From assembly GCA_014871385.1 (NCBI GenBank), contig CM026423.1, positions 14,776,352 to 14,840,351 on the forward strand: a stretch of DNA of 64,000 bases, given 5' to 3'. Below are positions 1 to 11,371 of this stretch, one piece after another; within the stretch, counting starts at the first letter, position 1, and each line of letters opens with the position of its first letter. The stretch is from Ceratodon purpureus. Taxonomy: Eukaryota > Streptophyta > Bryopsida > Pseudoditrichales > Ditrichaceae. The notes below the pieces were generated by a model. The model was not told the DNA's origin. It saw only the letters and a program-made list of their open reading frames with translations, and made no database searches. The position numbers and the translations under genes were made by a program.

Positions 1-398
1 TCCATGCAACTTTGGTGCTCTTTTAATTCCAGCAGGATATTATTTCTGCAATCCTTTACGACAGCTCTATTGAATTCTAATTTTTCTTGAGATTTAGCCG
101 GTCTGACGTTTCAACTAGGCAGAATGTACGAAGATGAATCCAAATTGCTTAATTTATATCCAGAGATCACAGACTAGACACTCTGAAACAGCTTTGGGAA
201 GGGTTCTTATGTAAAGGTCTCATGACATTATATTTCGAGTTGGCTGCGAGGGTTTGAATCGAAGTGGATAACCGATCGAAATGGAAAACTCTAAATTAGT
301 ATTTTTAAGTTTGCACGTACCTCTTTAATTAATTTTCTTGACACATATAATTCTGGTGATTCAGATCTGAAATTTTGATCAGTTTCCATGCTTTGCAG
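1..398. other. Upstream (probably intronic) sequence of the first gene
   Basis: This stretch ends in a good splice acceptor (pyrimidine-rich run then TTTGCAG at 392-398) that feeds the exon starting at 399. It is therefore best read as an intron, or introns plus undetected small exons, of the gene that enters from the left. A short open segment after an AG near position 32 reads a few codons before a stop, but I cannot join it convincingly to anything. Confidence 0.4.
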
Positions 399-722
399 AC
401 CTCGGACGACGTGGATATTGACAGAAGACAATTCCTGTCAGATCAGATTCTAGCAGGAGATGCTGATACCGCCAGACTCTACGATTCTGCTGAGGCACTT
501 GCCCATAATTTACTGATGGCCATGCGTGAGCGAAAACTTTTGGAGTCTAGGATTACGCAGTCCTCCATCGGACCACATGAGACACACTATGACCTTGCAA
601 TCATACCAGAAGTACCGCTCGACCTGACGATGTCTGTTGGAGTTCCAGATCGTAATCCAAACGTGAGGTCAGAGATTTTGACTCTTGATCTTACTGAGCA
701 GCTGAATCGACCACATCTATGA
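399..722 (+). CDS. Last exon of an EAR-motif protein (partial gene)
   Basis: This is a 107-residue terminal exon, open in phase 0 directly after the acceptor ending at 398 and closed by a stop at 720-722. The beginning of the gene lies to the left of the window. The C-terminal third carries LDLTM followed about 20 residues later by LDLT. These are EAR-like repression motifs (LxLxL type), which in plants recruit TOPLESS-type corepressors. The middle of the exon has a charged helical segment (residues AEALAHNLLMAMRERKLLE). No DNA-binding domain is visible in the part present. The spacing of the two LDLT motifs resembles the tail of the convergent GARP gene at 8.2-11.1 kb, so it may be a transcriptional repressor of similar type, but family membership is inference. 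Confidence 0.6.
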   Translation, partial: TSDDVDIDRRQFLSDQILAGDADTARLYDSAEALAHNLLMAMRERKLLESRITQSSIGPHETHYDLAIIPEVPLDLTMSVGVPDRNPNVRSEILTLDLTEQLNRPHL

Positions 723-3275
723 TCTATCGACACTGATGATTTAATCTTCAATTATTCCTTCCGGCCCCATTGATCTTTCAATTGATTGACAACATTAGCA
801 TAAGAGAGTGATCCCTGAGAAAATCCATCTGTGTGATCATGCATATGTGTACTAGATGTGTAGTATTGTGCCAGAAAAGAAAAAAAACATCGAGTGAATT
901 ACTGAAATAGTAGTGTAACTGGTGTTTGTAGTGGTAGTTTCTTGTCCAGTCTATGTTCCATCATGACCTGTTGACGTGTACCTAGTAGAATAGAATATGA
1001 TATACAGGTGTTTGATGGAGTGCACACTAGGATCTGTAAGGCTCAATAGTAGCAAGTATTTTCTGTTCTGTGATAATAATATAATGACGTATTATGTGTT
1101 GTACCTGCCTTGCATTGTGTCCACATGGTAGTGATTCATAGAACAACGAATATCTGTAGCTTGCAATTATTTGGATTGTGATTATGTTACGGCGAAGTTC
1201 CTCTGCAACTTCGACGTTTGAGAAAGAGCACTGAAATGAGCCTGATCTTGTTTACATAGATCAATTGGTGTTGTTGTATACCATTGCTATACAGTCGGAA
1301 CCGTGACGGTCACAGCGCAAGTCACCGTCCAACGTCTCCACGAAGTTCGTTGCATCCATTGTGGGCACCGACCACGTATGCTCAGCCGTCCATGGTCGGC
1401 AACGGGGTCAAGCTCCTGCTTCCACTTTACTAAGTTGCCAAGACATATATAGATAGTACTGCCGACAATTCAATGTTGCGTCAGACCTGCTATTATCCAC
1501 ATCTACAATCATAATTGAGAGCTACTTTGTGTCGCAAAACTCGCAAAATTTTTATCCGGAATCTAGTTCTATCATCAAACTTCTGTTGGGCTTCAGTCAA
1601 ATTCAGTTTACTCTCCACTGTACAATTTCACGGTTCATGTTATGGTCGCAAATATGCCAACCGTGATAAGCAAATATTCAAAAGATTAATCAAAAAGTAT
1701 GTGCTGGTTTAAAGAATACTGTATGAGATACTTACATGTGTTTACAATGGGCATTATCTCAAGGTGTATCAGTATCAGTATCAAAACCTGAGGTTCCTAA
1801 TTGGTATTATCTGCATAAGATTGAGTTATTGGTTTCTAATCAGTATAACCCTGCCGATGTTCAAGTGGTGGTTCTGAACCTGATTCAAATTACAAATTAG
1901 CAGGAGGCTGGAGCCGAGCTTGAACCGCAGGACCGGATGCAACTTTGTATTGTGCTTCCAACAACACATAGAACAGTTACTGTAAAGTGACTCAATGAGG
2001 TAAGAATCATGCTCTGCCATCGATCAGTCAACCAAGGTATCATCTAATGGTCGACAAATTACGAGATTAATATTTATTTAGTGCAGCACTACTGAGGAAG
2101 TACGAATCGGATACTCAGAATTTTGTGTACCTTATTCAAATAAATTACACGTTTAGCAACACCAGGGACCAGGGGTCTGCTTATGATGTTGCTTAGGCCC
2201 CTTCATTCTAGTAGTGTGTTGGACGCGCCAATTTTCAGTCATCAAGAATCAATAGTAAAGCTTTTGGTGTCGAGTCGTTGCTGGGATGGGGTCCTTTGGC
2301 TCCTTGTCCCCGCATTGTATCGGTTTCTCTCCTGGAACGAAACTTCTACAGTGAACCTTGTCACGTTCATTTGTGCCAAAAAGAAAAGAAAAGAAGAATC
2401 AATAGCAAAGCGGGGTTCAGATTTTTTAAATGCCAAAAAAAATTAAAACGACATTGGGAATTCCGGTGACAGCTTCGAAAACATCTTTTGTGACTGCCTG
2501 ACTTCTGAAGTCCTGCGACGTTAAGTTACAGGACTTCACAGCACCATTGTCACAACGATTCGTCCTAGGAGGACATAGGGCCTTTTCCGATTTTGTCTTA
2601 TTTTCCATTTTTCTATTTCTTTTCCTAAAACATGGGGTAGTATGAAAGAATGTCATATTGTCATCCAGAAAGGGAACACCGTGTTCAGTAAGCATGGAAG
2701 GTCGAGATGTTGAATCATGTATTCCTATGGGGTCCAATAGAACTCCTGGTAAACTATTCATGAACATAGATATTCCTCTCGTCGTAGCACACAAACACTA
2801 TTCGATCTAGACTTAGCATGCATGAAATTATTCGTTTCAAGGAACTGGATGTGCTTCTCAAGTACATAGTAAACCACACAACATTATTCTCCATTACCTC
2901 ATAGGCTATTAGTTTATCACTAACTCAGATAACCTTCGGATTCTCTTCTAATCATGTCTGCATAGCAAGGTTGATGAGAATCATGAGATCACGAGGACAA
3001 TGTTTATTATCAGCAACTTTGGTGTTTATATTACAGTAATAACTCCAATTTTATTAGTCAACTATCCAGTCAGATCCAAACTCTGAAGCAGATTGTGATC
3101 TTGGTGATTCCAGACTCCAGACTCCAAAGTGCAATGGATTGTTATGTGGGGTCCGCTTTTGTGGCACTAGAGTCAATGTGAATAATGAGTTGCCGATGTT
3201 CCAGTGGTCTCATCTAGATGCAATGAGTACGGTATGTTCAATACAACTTTCGGGTGCTCTCGTGAGTATTTTTTT
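723..3275. other. Intergenic DNA without recognisable genes
   Basis: After the 3' end of the first gene this stretch has no open frame that looks coding: all are under 125 codons, lack splice context and show no family resemblance. It probably contains the 3' UTR of the EAR gene in its first few hundred bases. No RNA gene, tandem repeat or complete transposon was seen. Confidence 0.5.
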
Positions 3276-3496
3276 GTTTTTAATTTTAATTTTTTTTAAT
3301 TTTTTTTGAAGCAAAGGAATTCCATTGCAGAGAAATAGATTACAAGCCCTCTTCGGGCAAAGCCCAGGGCAGGGTTACCACAGAATGATATGATAGGATT
3401 AGTAGAGGGAAACGGTTGCCAAGCTACAGATAAACCAGTTCTAACACAGAGAATATTCCTAGTACACCAAGTCGCATCAAAGCAGTTTTTAATTTT
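3276..3496 (-). mobile_element. 5'-truncated LINE-type insertion with 12-bp target duplication
   Basis: The insert spans 3288-3484 (about 197 bp) between two copies of the direct repeat GTTTTTAATTTT (3276-3287 and 3485-3496). It begins on the plus strand with a T-rich tract and so has its poly(A) tail on the minus strand. Just inside the tail, the minus strand reads TCTCTGCAATGGAATTC, close to the same position of the inserts at 24.0 and 43.9 kb. Tail plus target duplication is the signature of target-primed reverse transcription. The T-richness of the duplication itself makes its exact edges less certain. Confidence 0.6.
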
Positions 3497-3504
3497 TTTC
3501 AACA

Positions 3505-4560
3505 TTCAGGCTGTAACTCATTAGTGCCCTGCGATGGGTTTGGCAAGTATACGCTTCTAGAAGGAAGTAATTGCTAAATCGACAAAGAGTGATCAACTAA
3601 TTATGTATTTTGCAAATAACAAAATTAAAAATCACAAATCCAGCAAAAACTTGGGACCTCCGGAATCGGAATCGGTACCGATCAGTACTAGAATATTTTT
3701 ACTCAGGATTCGCGTTGACCAAACCCTGGTATAACTCCAACAGCTTGCGGAGAAAGCATTCACGAAATTCGATGCTGGCAGATTGAATGTATCCACCGGC
3801 CCAAAGAAGTAGTGCGTGAAAGCAAGAGAAAGTTCCCCAATTCAGGTTGCCGGATTAAAATGCTCCCTACAGTCGACGGAATTTAAAGCAAAAGGATAGG
3901 CCTGTGAGAAACCTAAAACCTGGGCTGTGTCGACTTTGTCAACTGCTGCTGCAACTGCCCAAAGTCTCCTTGGAACCCGTATTCATATGTCTGGCAAGCA
4001 GTGGTGATTTTTCACTAGGTCTGACATGTCTGGGGCATGTTCAAAAAAAAAAAAATTAAATTAAATTTCATATGGATGGTACCGATGTGCTCTCAGAAGA
4101 ATGGCCGATTTTTGGACTTGTCAAATACTCCTTGGATTTGTTTTAACAAGAATGAATTTTTAATGAAAATTTTATGAATTTAGAAATAGTACAGTTGTCA
4201 ATAAAAGCATGTTATGTTTGACATATGAATATATGCATAATAAATTTAAATCACTAAAATTCAATCTAAATGGCAATCTTGAAGAACTCGATTTTCTAAT
4301 GTTCATTGATCTTTGAGTGTCTATGAGGACAAAAGTCATTTTTATAGGTTCAGTTAAAACTTAAAACCGCACATTGGTAAAAAAAATCTTCTCATCTTGT
4401 ATGAAGGGAAGAGTTTGGAGCTAAATAGCTAGCATGCACTGAACATGTCCAAGGGACCAAGACTAGAAACCTCACATTCAATGATTTTTTAACTTTTTAA
4501 AATTCACGTAATAGCCCAAAACTTTATTCTAGTGCCTCGGATGGAACAAATAATTTCATT
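3505..4560. other. AT-rich intergenic DNA
   Basis: No coding potential or RNA gene was recognised. There are short homopolymer runs, for example an A-rich run near 4040, and AT-rich low-complexity sequence. Confidence 0.4.
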
Positions 4561-5123
4561 ATTGAATTCATTTTATTTTTATTTTTTTGACACAAACGAA
4601 TATAACTTTATTACCCGTTGCAAGAATCGAACAAATGCCAAGCAACGAAGTGCTGGTCAGAAAGAATTAAGAGTGACACTAAACATACATCAAAAGAGAA
4701 CCCCACCCCAGGCGGTTGAAGGTTCCAAGTCATGGTGCCCTGGTCGAATTCTCCCAGTGCGGGGGAACAGGCCCATTGCTGGGCAAATTTTTCAAGGACA
4801 CGGGCTCGGTTGCCGGGTTGAGTTCTCCCGACGTTGTGAGCATGCAGAAGTGCACTCCGCCCACAGTCCAGAAAATTGGACCAAATGCATTGAAATGCAA
4901 GAGGGAGGGGCCACGACGAGGTATTGAACACCTGGTCATTACGAAGGACTCAAGGAGCCAGGCCGTCCAGCGGACAACCCCGCGTAGGAGAGACCAAAGT
5001 TGACGGAGAGGCATGTACTTGCGAGGCAGGCTCTTCCCAAAAATGCACAGCTCCCACTTGAATCGACGATGGGGGCCAGGGGGTTCGCCGGCAATGGCAT
5101 GCAATGAGGATTGAATTGATTTT
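4561..5123 (-). mobile_element. Truncated LINE 3' end with RT C-terminal coding remnant
   Basis: The insert occupies 4575-5109. It lies between near-identical 14-bp direct repeats starting ATTGAATT (4561-4574 and 5110-5123, one mismatch) and begins with a T-rich tract, so its poly(A) end is on the minus strand. The body is much more GC-rich than its flanks. On the minus strand, an open frame around 4730-5104 contains MPLRQLWSLLRG followed by WTAWL. This resembles the region after the reverse transcriptase domain in plant L1-like LINEs, where a helix of type xLWxLLRGxxxWxxWxER occurs. Family assignment rests on that motif plus the insertion structure. It is a dead copy with no complete ORF. 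Confidence 0.6.
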
Positions 5124-8100
5124 TGGATAGGTTATTTTTCCATGGCCTTTATGAGGATGGGTTGGTTCTAAAATTACTAATTTTAGGAAGGTTTGCAAGT
5201 TTTTGGCCTTTCAATTCAAGGTTTTTGGATGTGGGCGGATGCAAACTTTGTGAAAAGTCAGCCCTGCTGGCAAGCTTTAATTTGTCTAAACTGTAGGCAC
5301 TGTGTGAAAAACTGCCAGGCTCCAAAAGCAGTTACCTTTACCTTATGCTCTGAGCCACTGATGTAAGTGCTTGTGAATAGTTCTGCTTTGAAATGATAAA
5401 TTGATGTAGCAATGAATTTACCTTGATCGATCGGAGGTTGCTTTGACCCAGAAAATTGATAAATGACTGATGTTGATCCTAACCATACATTGGGAGACCA
5501 CTTTCGCTAAATCTATGCAACTAGAATTCGGAGACTAGGTCTGAATCTTAATGTGATGGAAGGTGAGAAGTTGTTGATATGAGTGATACTCAACTGAAGC
5601 TGTCTTTCAAAAACAGAGTATTTGCTTCATTTTTAAAAACGAGATACCAAGTGCAAGTGCTGCTGATTCTGGTCGCAGCTCTAAGTGCTCAGAGAAGGAT
5701 ATTTTCGGAAAATGTGACTAATCAGGTGATAAAAATTCACTACATGCATTTTGACAATGAGGAGATATTTGCATAGCTAAAAAGACATTCAATGTACGAC
5801 AGATCTAAGTACTTCCTCATTAATGACAAAGGATAACGTCTACAAGATGCATTGTGGGAGAACGACTTAGTTCTATTGAACAAGGAAGGGTACACAGTTT
5901 AAATGAGATACATCCAAAGAATGGAGCTGGTCACAGCTGAGGTGACCTATTAGGCTATTACCACGGTGGGGATGGAATTCACTAACCCCCTCTTACACTC
6001 TAAATATTGTCAAAGGTTTGTCATCTTGCTAAGTAATGTCCAAAAAATAATGTGGTATAAACAATCCAACAATTAATCCTTATGAGTATGGTACATAATA
6101 GTATACTTCAAATTTTATATCCAACCACCATATAAATAATAAATTTCATTTTTATGTTGTGTTAGTTTGATATGGAATCAAACATCAAACTCACAAGTTA
6201 GAGATCTATCATCTAATATTATTTTGATGACATCTTGGCATCCAATGGGGCATCAATATAACATCAGCTAATATGAGTTTAAAAATTTTAAATTTAAATT
6301 AAGGATAATATAGATCAAAATTCTAGCATTTAAATGACATGAAAATGACATAAGAATGGCATAATGTAACTAACTAATATCTTTAATTTTCCTGATGACA
6401 ATGTTCTAGGACGAATTTCACAAAGTACCAGTGAGATTGCTGTCCTCCGAGACAAACTATACAATAACATTGCACATAACTGGTTCAAAAAAGGTATAAG
6501 CTCTTACATTATAGTACTCAGTTTCGGACTCTCAGTTCTCATTAGTATAACAATTAAATCACTGTATTGAGATTATAACAAGCGATCATGAAGACTACTC
6601 AATCATACATTGCTAAATGAGAGCTCAAACCTGTCACGAGTTGACCCAAGTTGTGAATCTAAAAAGACTCCCAGTACTCGAGTGTGGAACTGAGTGTGAA
6701 CCCATCAGGACAGAATATGAGTGTTGGACTGGCCAATGCAGAGGCGACCATGCTAGTTGACCAATCTCAATAGTACAATCTCCCATACAAAGAATGCTCT
6801 TGCGATGTCCACCTGCAAACTGAAACCGAAATCTAGGCGTACGTGCTCAGTCTTGTCAACGTGCGAAACCTGACTGGCCGGCTTTGATTCTTTCAGGCAC
6901 TCTGGAATCTCTACGTACCCCACCAGTTACAGATGGGGTCTGTAGAGGAATATAATTTCTGCCCAGGGTATATATTTGCTACGACGTTTGAAAATTGTAC
7001 ACTAACTTTGGGCGGAATATGCGTGTTAGCTAGCTGTACTCTGCTGGAACACGAAAGAGGAACTTCCCCCAACGACAGGGAAACTGCTGCAGCTTGAACG
7101 TGCGGTCCTTTTGGATCAGGTCTCTGAAGTCTGATCATCTGCCATGGCCGTTCTTTTGGGCTGCGACTTTTGCTGAGAGGAACTCAACAACTACAGTTGT
7201 TCTTATTTTGGATCTAGAAATTTGAATCATGTCTGGCGCCGCCGCAGTCAAATTGTTTGAGTGAGTAATATTAATATTGTAAAGACTTTGCGGGTACCGA
7301 TAACTGCAATGAAATGAGAGATTGTAGGCGGAAACAGCAGGACCTCGGACCAGGCTTGATAGAAAAAGCTTCCAGAAGCGCGTTTGCATGGTCTAGATTT
7401 TTATGTGCTTACGCTCGGTGAGTACTAAACCATTTATTGCATTGGGCCAGGTCCACATTCCAGAGACGACTATATATCCAATTACAGTCAGATTACATCA
7501 AATGAAAAATCAAAGATCCAGAATGTAAAGTCGTTCAACTAGTGCAGGAAAATCAGCACCACTTCTGACGTTTTCAGAGAAAGAAAATTGAAAAGCTCAT
7601 AGAAACTGCAGCAAAGAAAATATTGAAACTCAGTATTCACGGGTCATAGGAACCCAGATCCACATCTTGAATCATGATCTGCAAATTCAAAGAGATCAAC
7701 AGATTTGCAGAGTGATATACAACAGCTTGTTCCAGCTAGTGTACTTTACGCAGTTCAACTCCTATTCTCGCAGTTCATATAAGTTATTACATTACGACTC
7801 ACTTTGATGCCACGCAGAGCACCAATCAGATCGGATCGACTAGCCTTCTACCAAGTTTTGTAAATAAAATAAGAATTTAAAAGATCTGCAGCTGGCCGCT
7901 TGTTGTCACCCCTCATCTTTAGAAACTAAGGAGATGTAAGACAATTATGTACATCTTTTAACGTTGGTTCTTCACTCAAATTCACAGCTACCTATTACCA
8001 CTACCAGTTTGAAATCTATCTAGCTCTCCAAATGCTCTTGTTCAGTTGTCGTAGTGAAGAATTAAAGTTATTCTGCAACTCTGGCATCACAGACAGCCGC

Positions 8101-8216
8101 AGCTGTCCCAGTGGCAGAATAAGTCAAATTCTGATCTATAGTATGCCTATTGACAAAAACATCGCCACAGATCAACAAATTTTGTAAATTTCTAATTGTA
8201 CACCGAAGGAGAGTCG
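5124..8216. other. Intergenic DNA between LINE remnant and GARP gene
   Basis: No convincing gene. A short plus-strand frame at 5579-5776 and minus-strand frames at 6911-7389 have no recognisable domain or splice context. The last few hundred bases before 8217 are probably the 3' UTR of the minus-strand GARP gene. Confidence 0.4.
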
Positions 8217-11066
8217 TCATCTTGTGGACATTGAGAGATCCAACGTCAGATCCAGGTCAACTTTGGACTTAGAGTGAGAACTCTGGGCTAATTGATCATC
8301 TTCACAAGCAGGTCCAGTGGCCATAGTCAAATCCAACTGAATGCCGTCCACTGAAGTCCCCATGTGCCCATGTCCCCTGCTCTCAGGTAGTGACAAGAAG
8401 TCAACCAAGTGAACATGCTCCGCTGCCTTGTCAGGAGTACTGTAACGTGGGTTCAGAGCCAAGTTTTGACTAAATGCCGTTGTGCCCGGCCAAGAATGTG
8501 GGCGCGACAGGGAGAGAGAACTGTCTAATTCCTGCTGGTCGTAGCTGTACCGTATAGGAACAACATCCGCTATTGTGGCTGGACGATTGACGAAGTGAGG
8601 CAACGGTTTCTTGGAAAACTCGTTCCTCATATTGCTCTGGGGTGATCCATCGAAAATGTTGGTGTAACTGGAAGCTCTGTCTAGTGGTCTCGGACCTGAT
8701 GGTCCAGGATAAACATCTCCCATTCGATCGACGACCTGCATTTCATTCAAACGTCAAACACAGTAAAGAAAACTTCAGAAATGTTCTAAAGATGAGACTT
8801 AGATCTTGCAAGTTGCCATTGGAGTACTGACAAAAAATGAACACCTAAGAACAATTAAGTACATGAACTGATGGTCATACATGAAGAGACATTATGATGA
8901 ATCAGTGTGTACCTGTGGTGAACTATTGGGAAACTGATCTGAGGGGAAATGCCAACCATCGGTGCGACCTCGACCGGCAGGTGATCCAGAATGGTGATCG
9001 ACGGGATCGTCCAGAAGCTTCATGAGTTGGGTAGGAGGGCGGGATTCCACAGTGCCTGTGGGAGAGGTTGCGGAGTTTCCTGCACGGCCCTCCATCAACA
9101 TCATCAATGCTATTCTTGCATCGTACTCTCGCCTGCACATCTCCCACTCTGCCTCAAGTTTCTGCTTCGCAGAGCTTAAGGTACTCAATGGCTGCAGATT
9201 CTGTTCAGTTGGATGCATGTTCGAGAGCTGGCTGCTTCTATTGAAATCTGCCGCTGGCGGTTGTAGCCATAGATTATTGTGGTGTTGAAAATGTCCTCCA
9301 CGCCAGAAGTTGAGATCTGGAAAACGATATCAGCTATCAAGGTTTGACCTTCAGTTGCAAAAAAATTCCGTAACAAATTCAATTCGAATGCTTCAAACAC
9401 CTTTTAACAATTACTAAACATGACCAATCATCTTCTCTTATTAATTACAGTCAAATAGTCTGCAAGAATGGGCGTCGCAATACAGTAAGTCGTATAAGTC
9501 ATGAATGCTCAGGCACGGAGCATCATGCAGCCTTAGTATTGGTGCGAACTCATTATCTTTATAGTGAACAAATTAGTCCATCAAGCTCGATCAGCTTGTA
9601 CACTTCGATTTTAAATTTCCGTACATATGAAAATTCAAGGAATGACACAAGGTTCTTACTTCTGGGTGATACGAAAAACGATATTACTAAAGTCTGAATA
9701 TTCAAATGGTACCAGATTTGTAGATAACCTACCAGATTGAACGCTTTCGTCGTTCTTCATGCTCCTGTACATCTGCAAAATTGTTGGGTTCCACGTCACC
9801 ATCAATACGGGCTAGCTCCAGGAAGCCAGACACAAATTGACGCAGCAGCTAAACAAACTGTGAGCTTGCTCTTGGAATTTCCCTAATATTGGAAAATCTT
9901 GGAATCATTCATCAGTCATAAGTACAGTTTGGGATGAGCATTGCACAGACCTGAAGGTGGCTCTTGACATGGGCGATAGTCAGACCCTTAACATCCATCA
10001 GCTGCAGTACCATCTTGGGTGTTGCTTCTAAACCACAAAATGAAAGGAAGGAATAAGCCGTCAGTTCACGAACCTCCTAATATAGTTGCTACAAATATGC
10101 GTGCACCACTTAGACTTTATCAAGCTAGCTGCCCTGGACCATTTCCTTGATCAGCATTGCGAAGACGTTGATAAATCAGCGGAACTAAGTGCTCGATATA
10201 TGAAACCGATCAAAAACATTCAGAACGAGGCTCTTAGTTAGCGTAGTGAACTGGTGGAGGCGATGTCTTTGACAACTATTAATGTCTTGGAAACAAGAAA
10301 CAATTCTCTAGGAGTATCTGTCGCCGAATATATTGGCTCTGAGGCATTGATGATCTCGAGCACTTGTATAACATATGATGGCCGGAGACTCATCTCCGAG
10401 TTACTTTGAGTCAAGTAACAGCACGTAAACGACGTGAGGAAGCTAAGGGACAAAGCTACTCGTAGTATGTCAGGAACTACTGAAATCGAAAAGCTTAGAC
10501 TAGGGAGTTAGAACTACTGATCCAGTATAGATTGAAAAGAAAGTAAAGCATTAAAAAATGTAGACTTTGCCCCTAACATCAGGCAACGGATTGAATGTCG
10601 ACGTGGAACATTCAACATCACGTACCCCTGATGATCGTCTGCCGACCCTTGAAGTCTAGCGATTTGTTTTTGCACTGGATGCATGACAAGCCAATCGATT
10701 ACCTTTTCGATCGATCGGCAAGGACATAGGTGTTGGACACTTACTCTCTTGACCACCGCATCGCTCGACGGCAACTACGAAGCAGCGGTGCAGGTCGGCG
10801 GTCCATCGCAGCCTCGGCAACCTGGAGCGCACGTACTGGCGAACCTTCCCTCGACTGTTACCTTGCCTCCTGCTGGAGCCACTCTCCGATGGATCCTCGT
10901 TAGCGTTGAACGTAGAGGACGTCGTGTTGCTCTCGGACGACAAATCCTCTGATGAACCTGCTTGTGGATCTCTCACCGTTCGGCTAGCAGCACCCGCTAG
11001 TTCTACGTCTCTATCCCCCTCAGTGCCATCGTCAGGCTCTGAACTCTGTTTCCCCATCATATCCAT
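8217..11066 (-). CDS. GARP/G2-like MYB-type transcription factor with C-terminal EAR motifs
   Basis: Five exons splice cleanly into 453 residues: 10745-11066, 9951-10027, 9733-9772, 8913-9316 and 8217-8735. Residues 84-136 form the GARP DNA-binding domain: PRLRWTADLHRCF opens it, KMVLQLMDVKGLTIAHV forms the recognition half, and SHLQMYRSMKNDE closes it. That layout matches the plant subfamily typified by Arabidopsis At1g14600 and At2g40260, related to KANADI. The N-terminus is acidic and Ser-rich. A charged helical segment (KQKLEAEWEMCRREYDARI) lies in exon 4. The tail carries LDLTM (415-419) and LDLTLDLSM (442-450), EAR-type motifs known to bind TOPLESS-family corepressors, so a nuclear repressor is likely. 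The domain is split between exons inside GGQE/KATPK and after SHLQ. Target genes cannot be inferred. Confidence 0.93.
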
Positions 11067-11363
11067 GCGCTCACAAAAACTTGATAAAAACCTCTTTCAG
11101 CATGCAGCTCAAAACCCCTTCAGTAATCTATAATCCAAGTGTGCTACCGTCACGATTGATGATCAAGACAGGAACAGCTTGTTGCTAAATGGGAGGGAAT
11201 CCGAGCTCTTGTTTGATCTCAATAAAGATGATGTGTCTAGCTAGGTCGCCGGCGGGTCACTGTGGTACGCGTGATTAACCCAGTGTTGCGAAAGTATAAG
11301 CGCTGCCATCCAAGACTCCACTGCGAAGATGCTGCTTCAGGCTTCCGGACACAAAGTGAAGGG

Positions 11364-11371
11364 TATATATA
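11364..11371 (-). promoter_or_regulatory. Candidate TATA box of the GARP gene
   Basis: An isolated TATATATA lies in GC-balanced sequence about 300 bp upstream of the GARP start codon. It would place a transcription start near 11335 and a 5' UTR of roughly 270 nt. The motif is palindromic, so direction is inferred from the gene only. Confidence 0.4.

Noticed and set aside
4532..5003. Plus-strand frames of 95-131 codons over the LINE insert
   Set aside because: The minus strand carries the LINE-like motif and the poly(A) orientation; the plus-strand frames have no family resemblance.
5579..5776. A copia-type retrotransposon fragment
   Set aside because: One short stretch loosely recalled a Pol C-terminus, but no diagnostic motif or LTR could be found.
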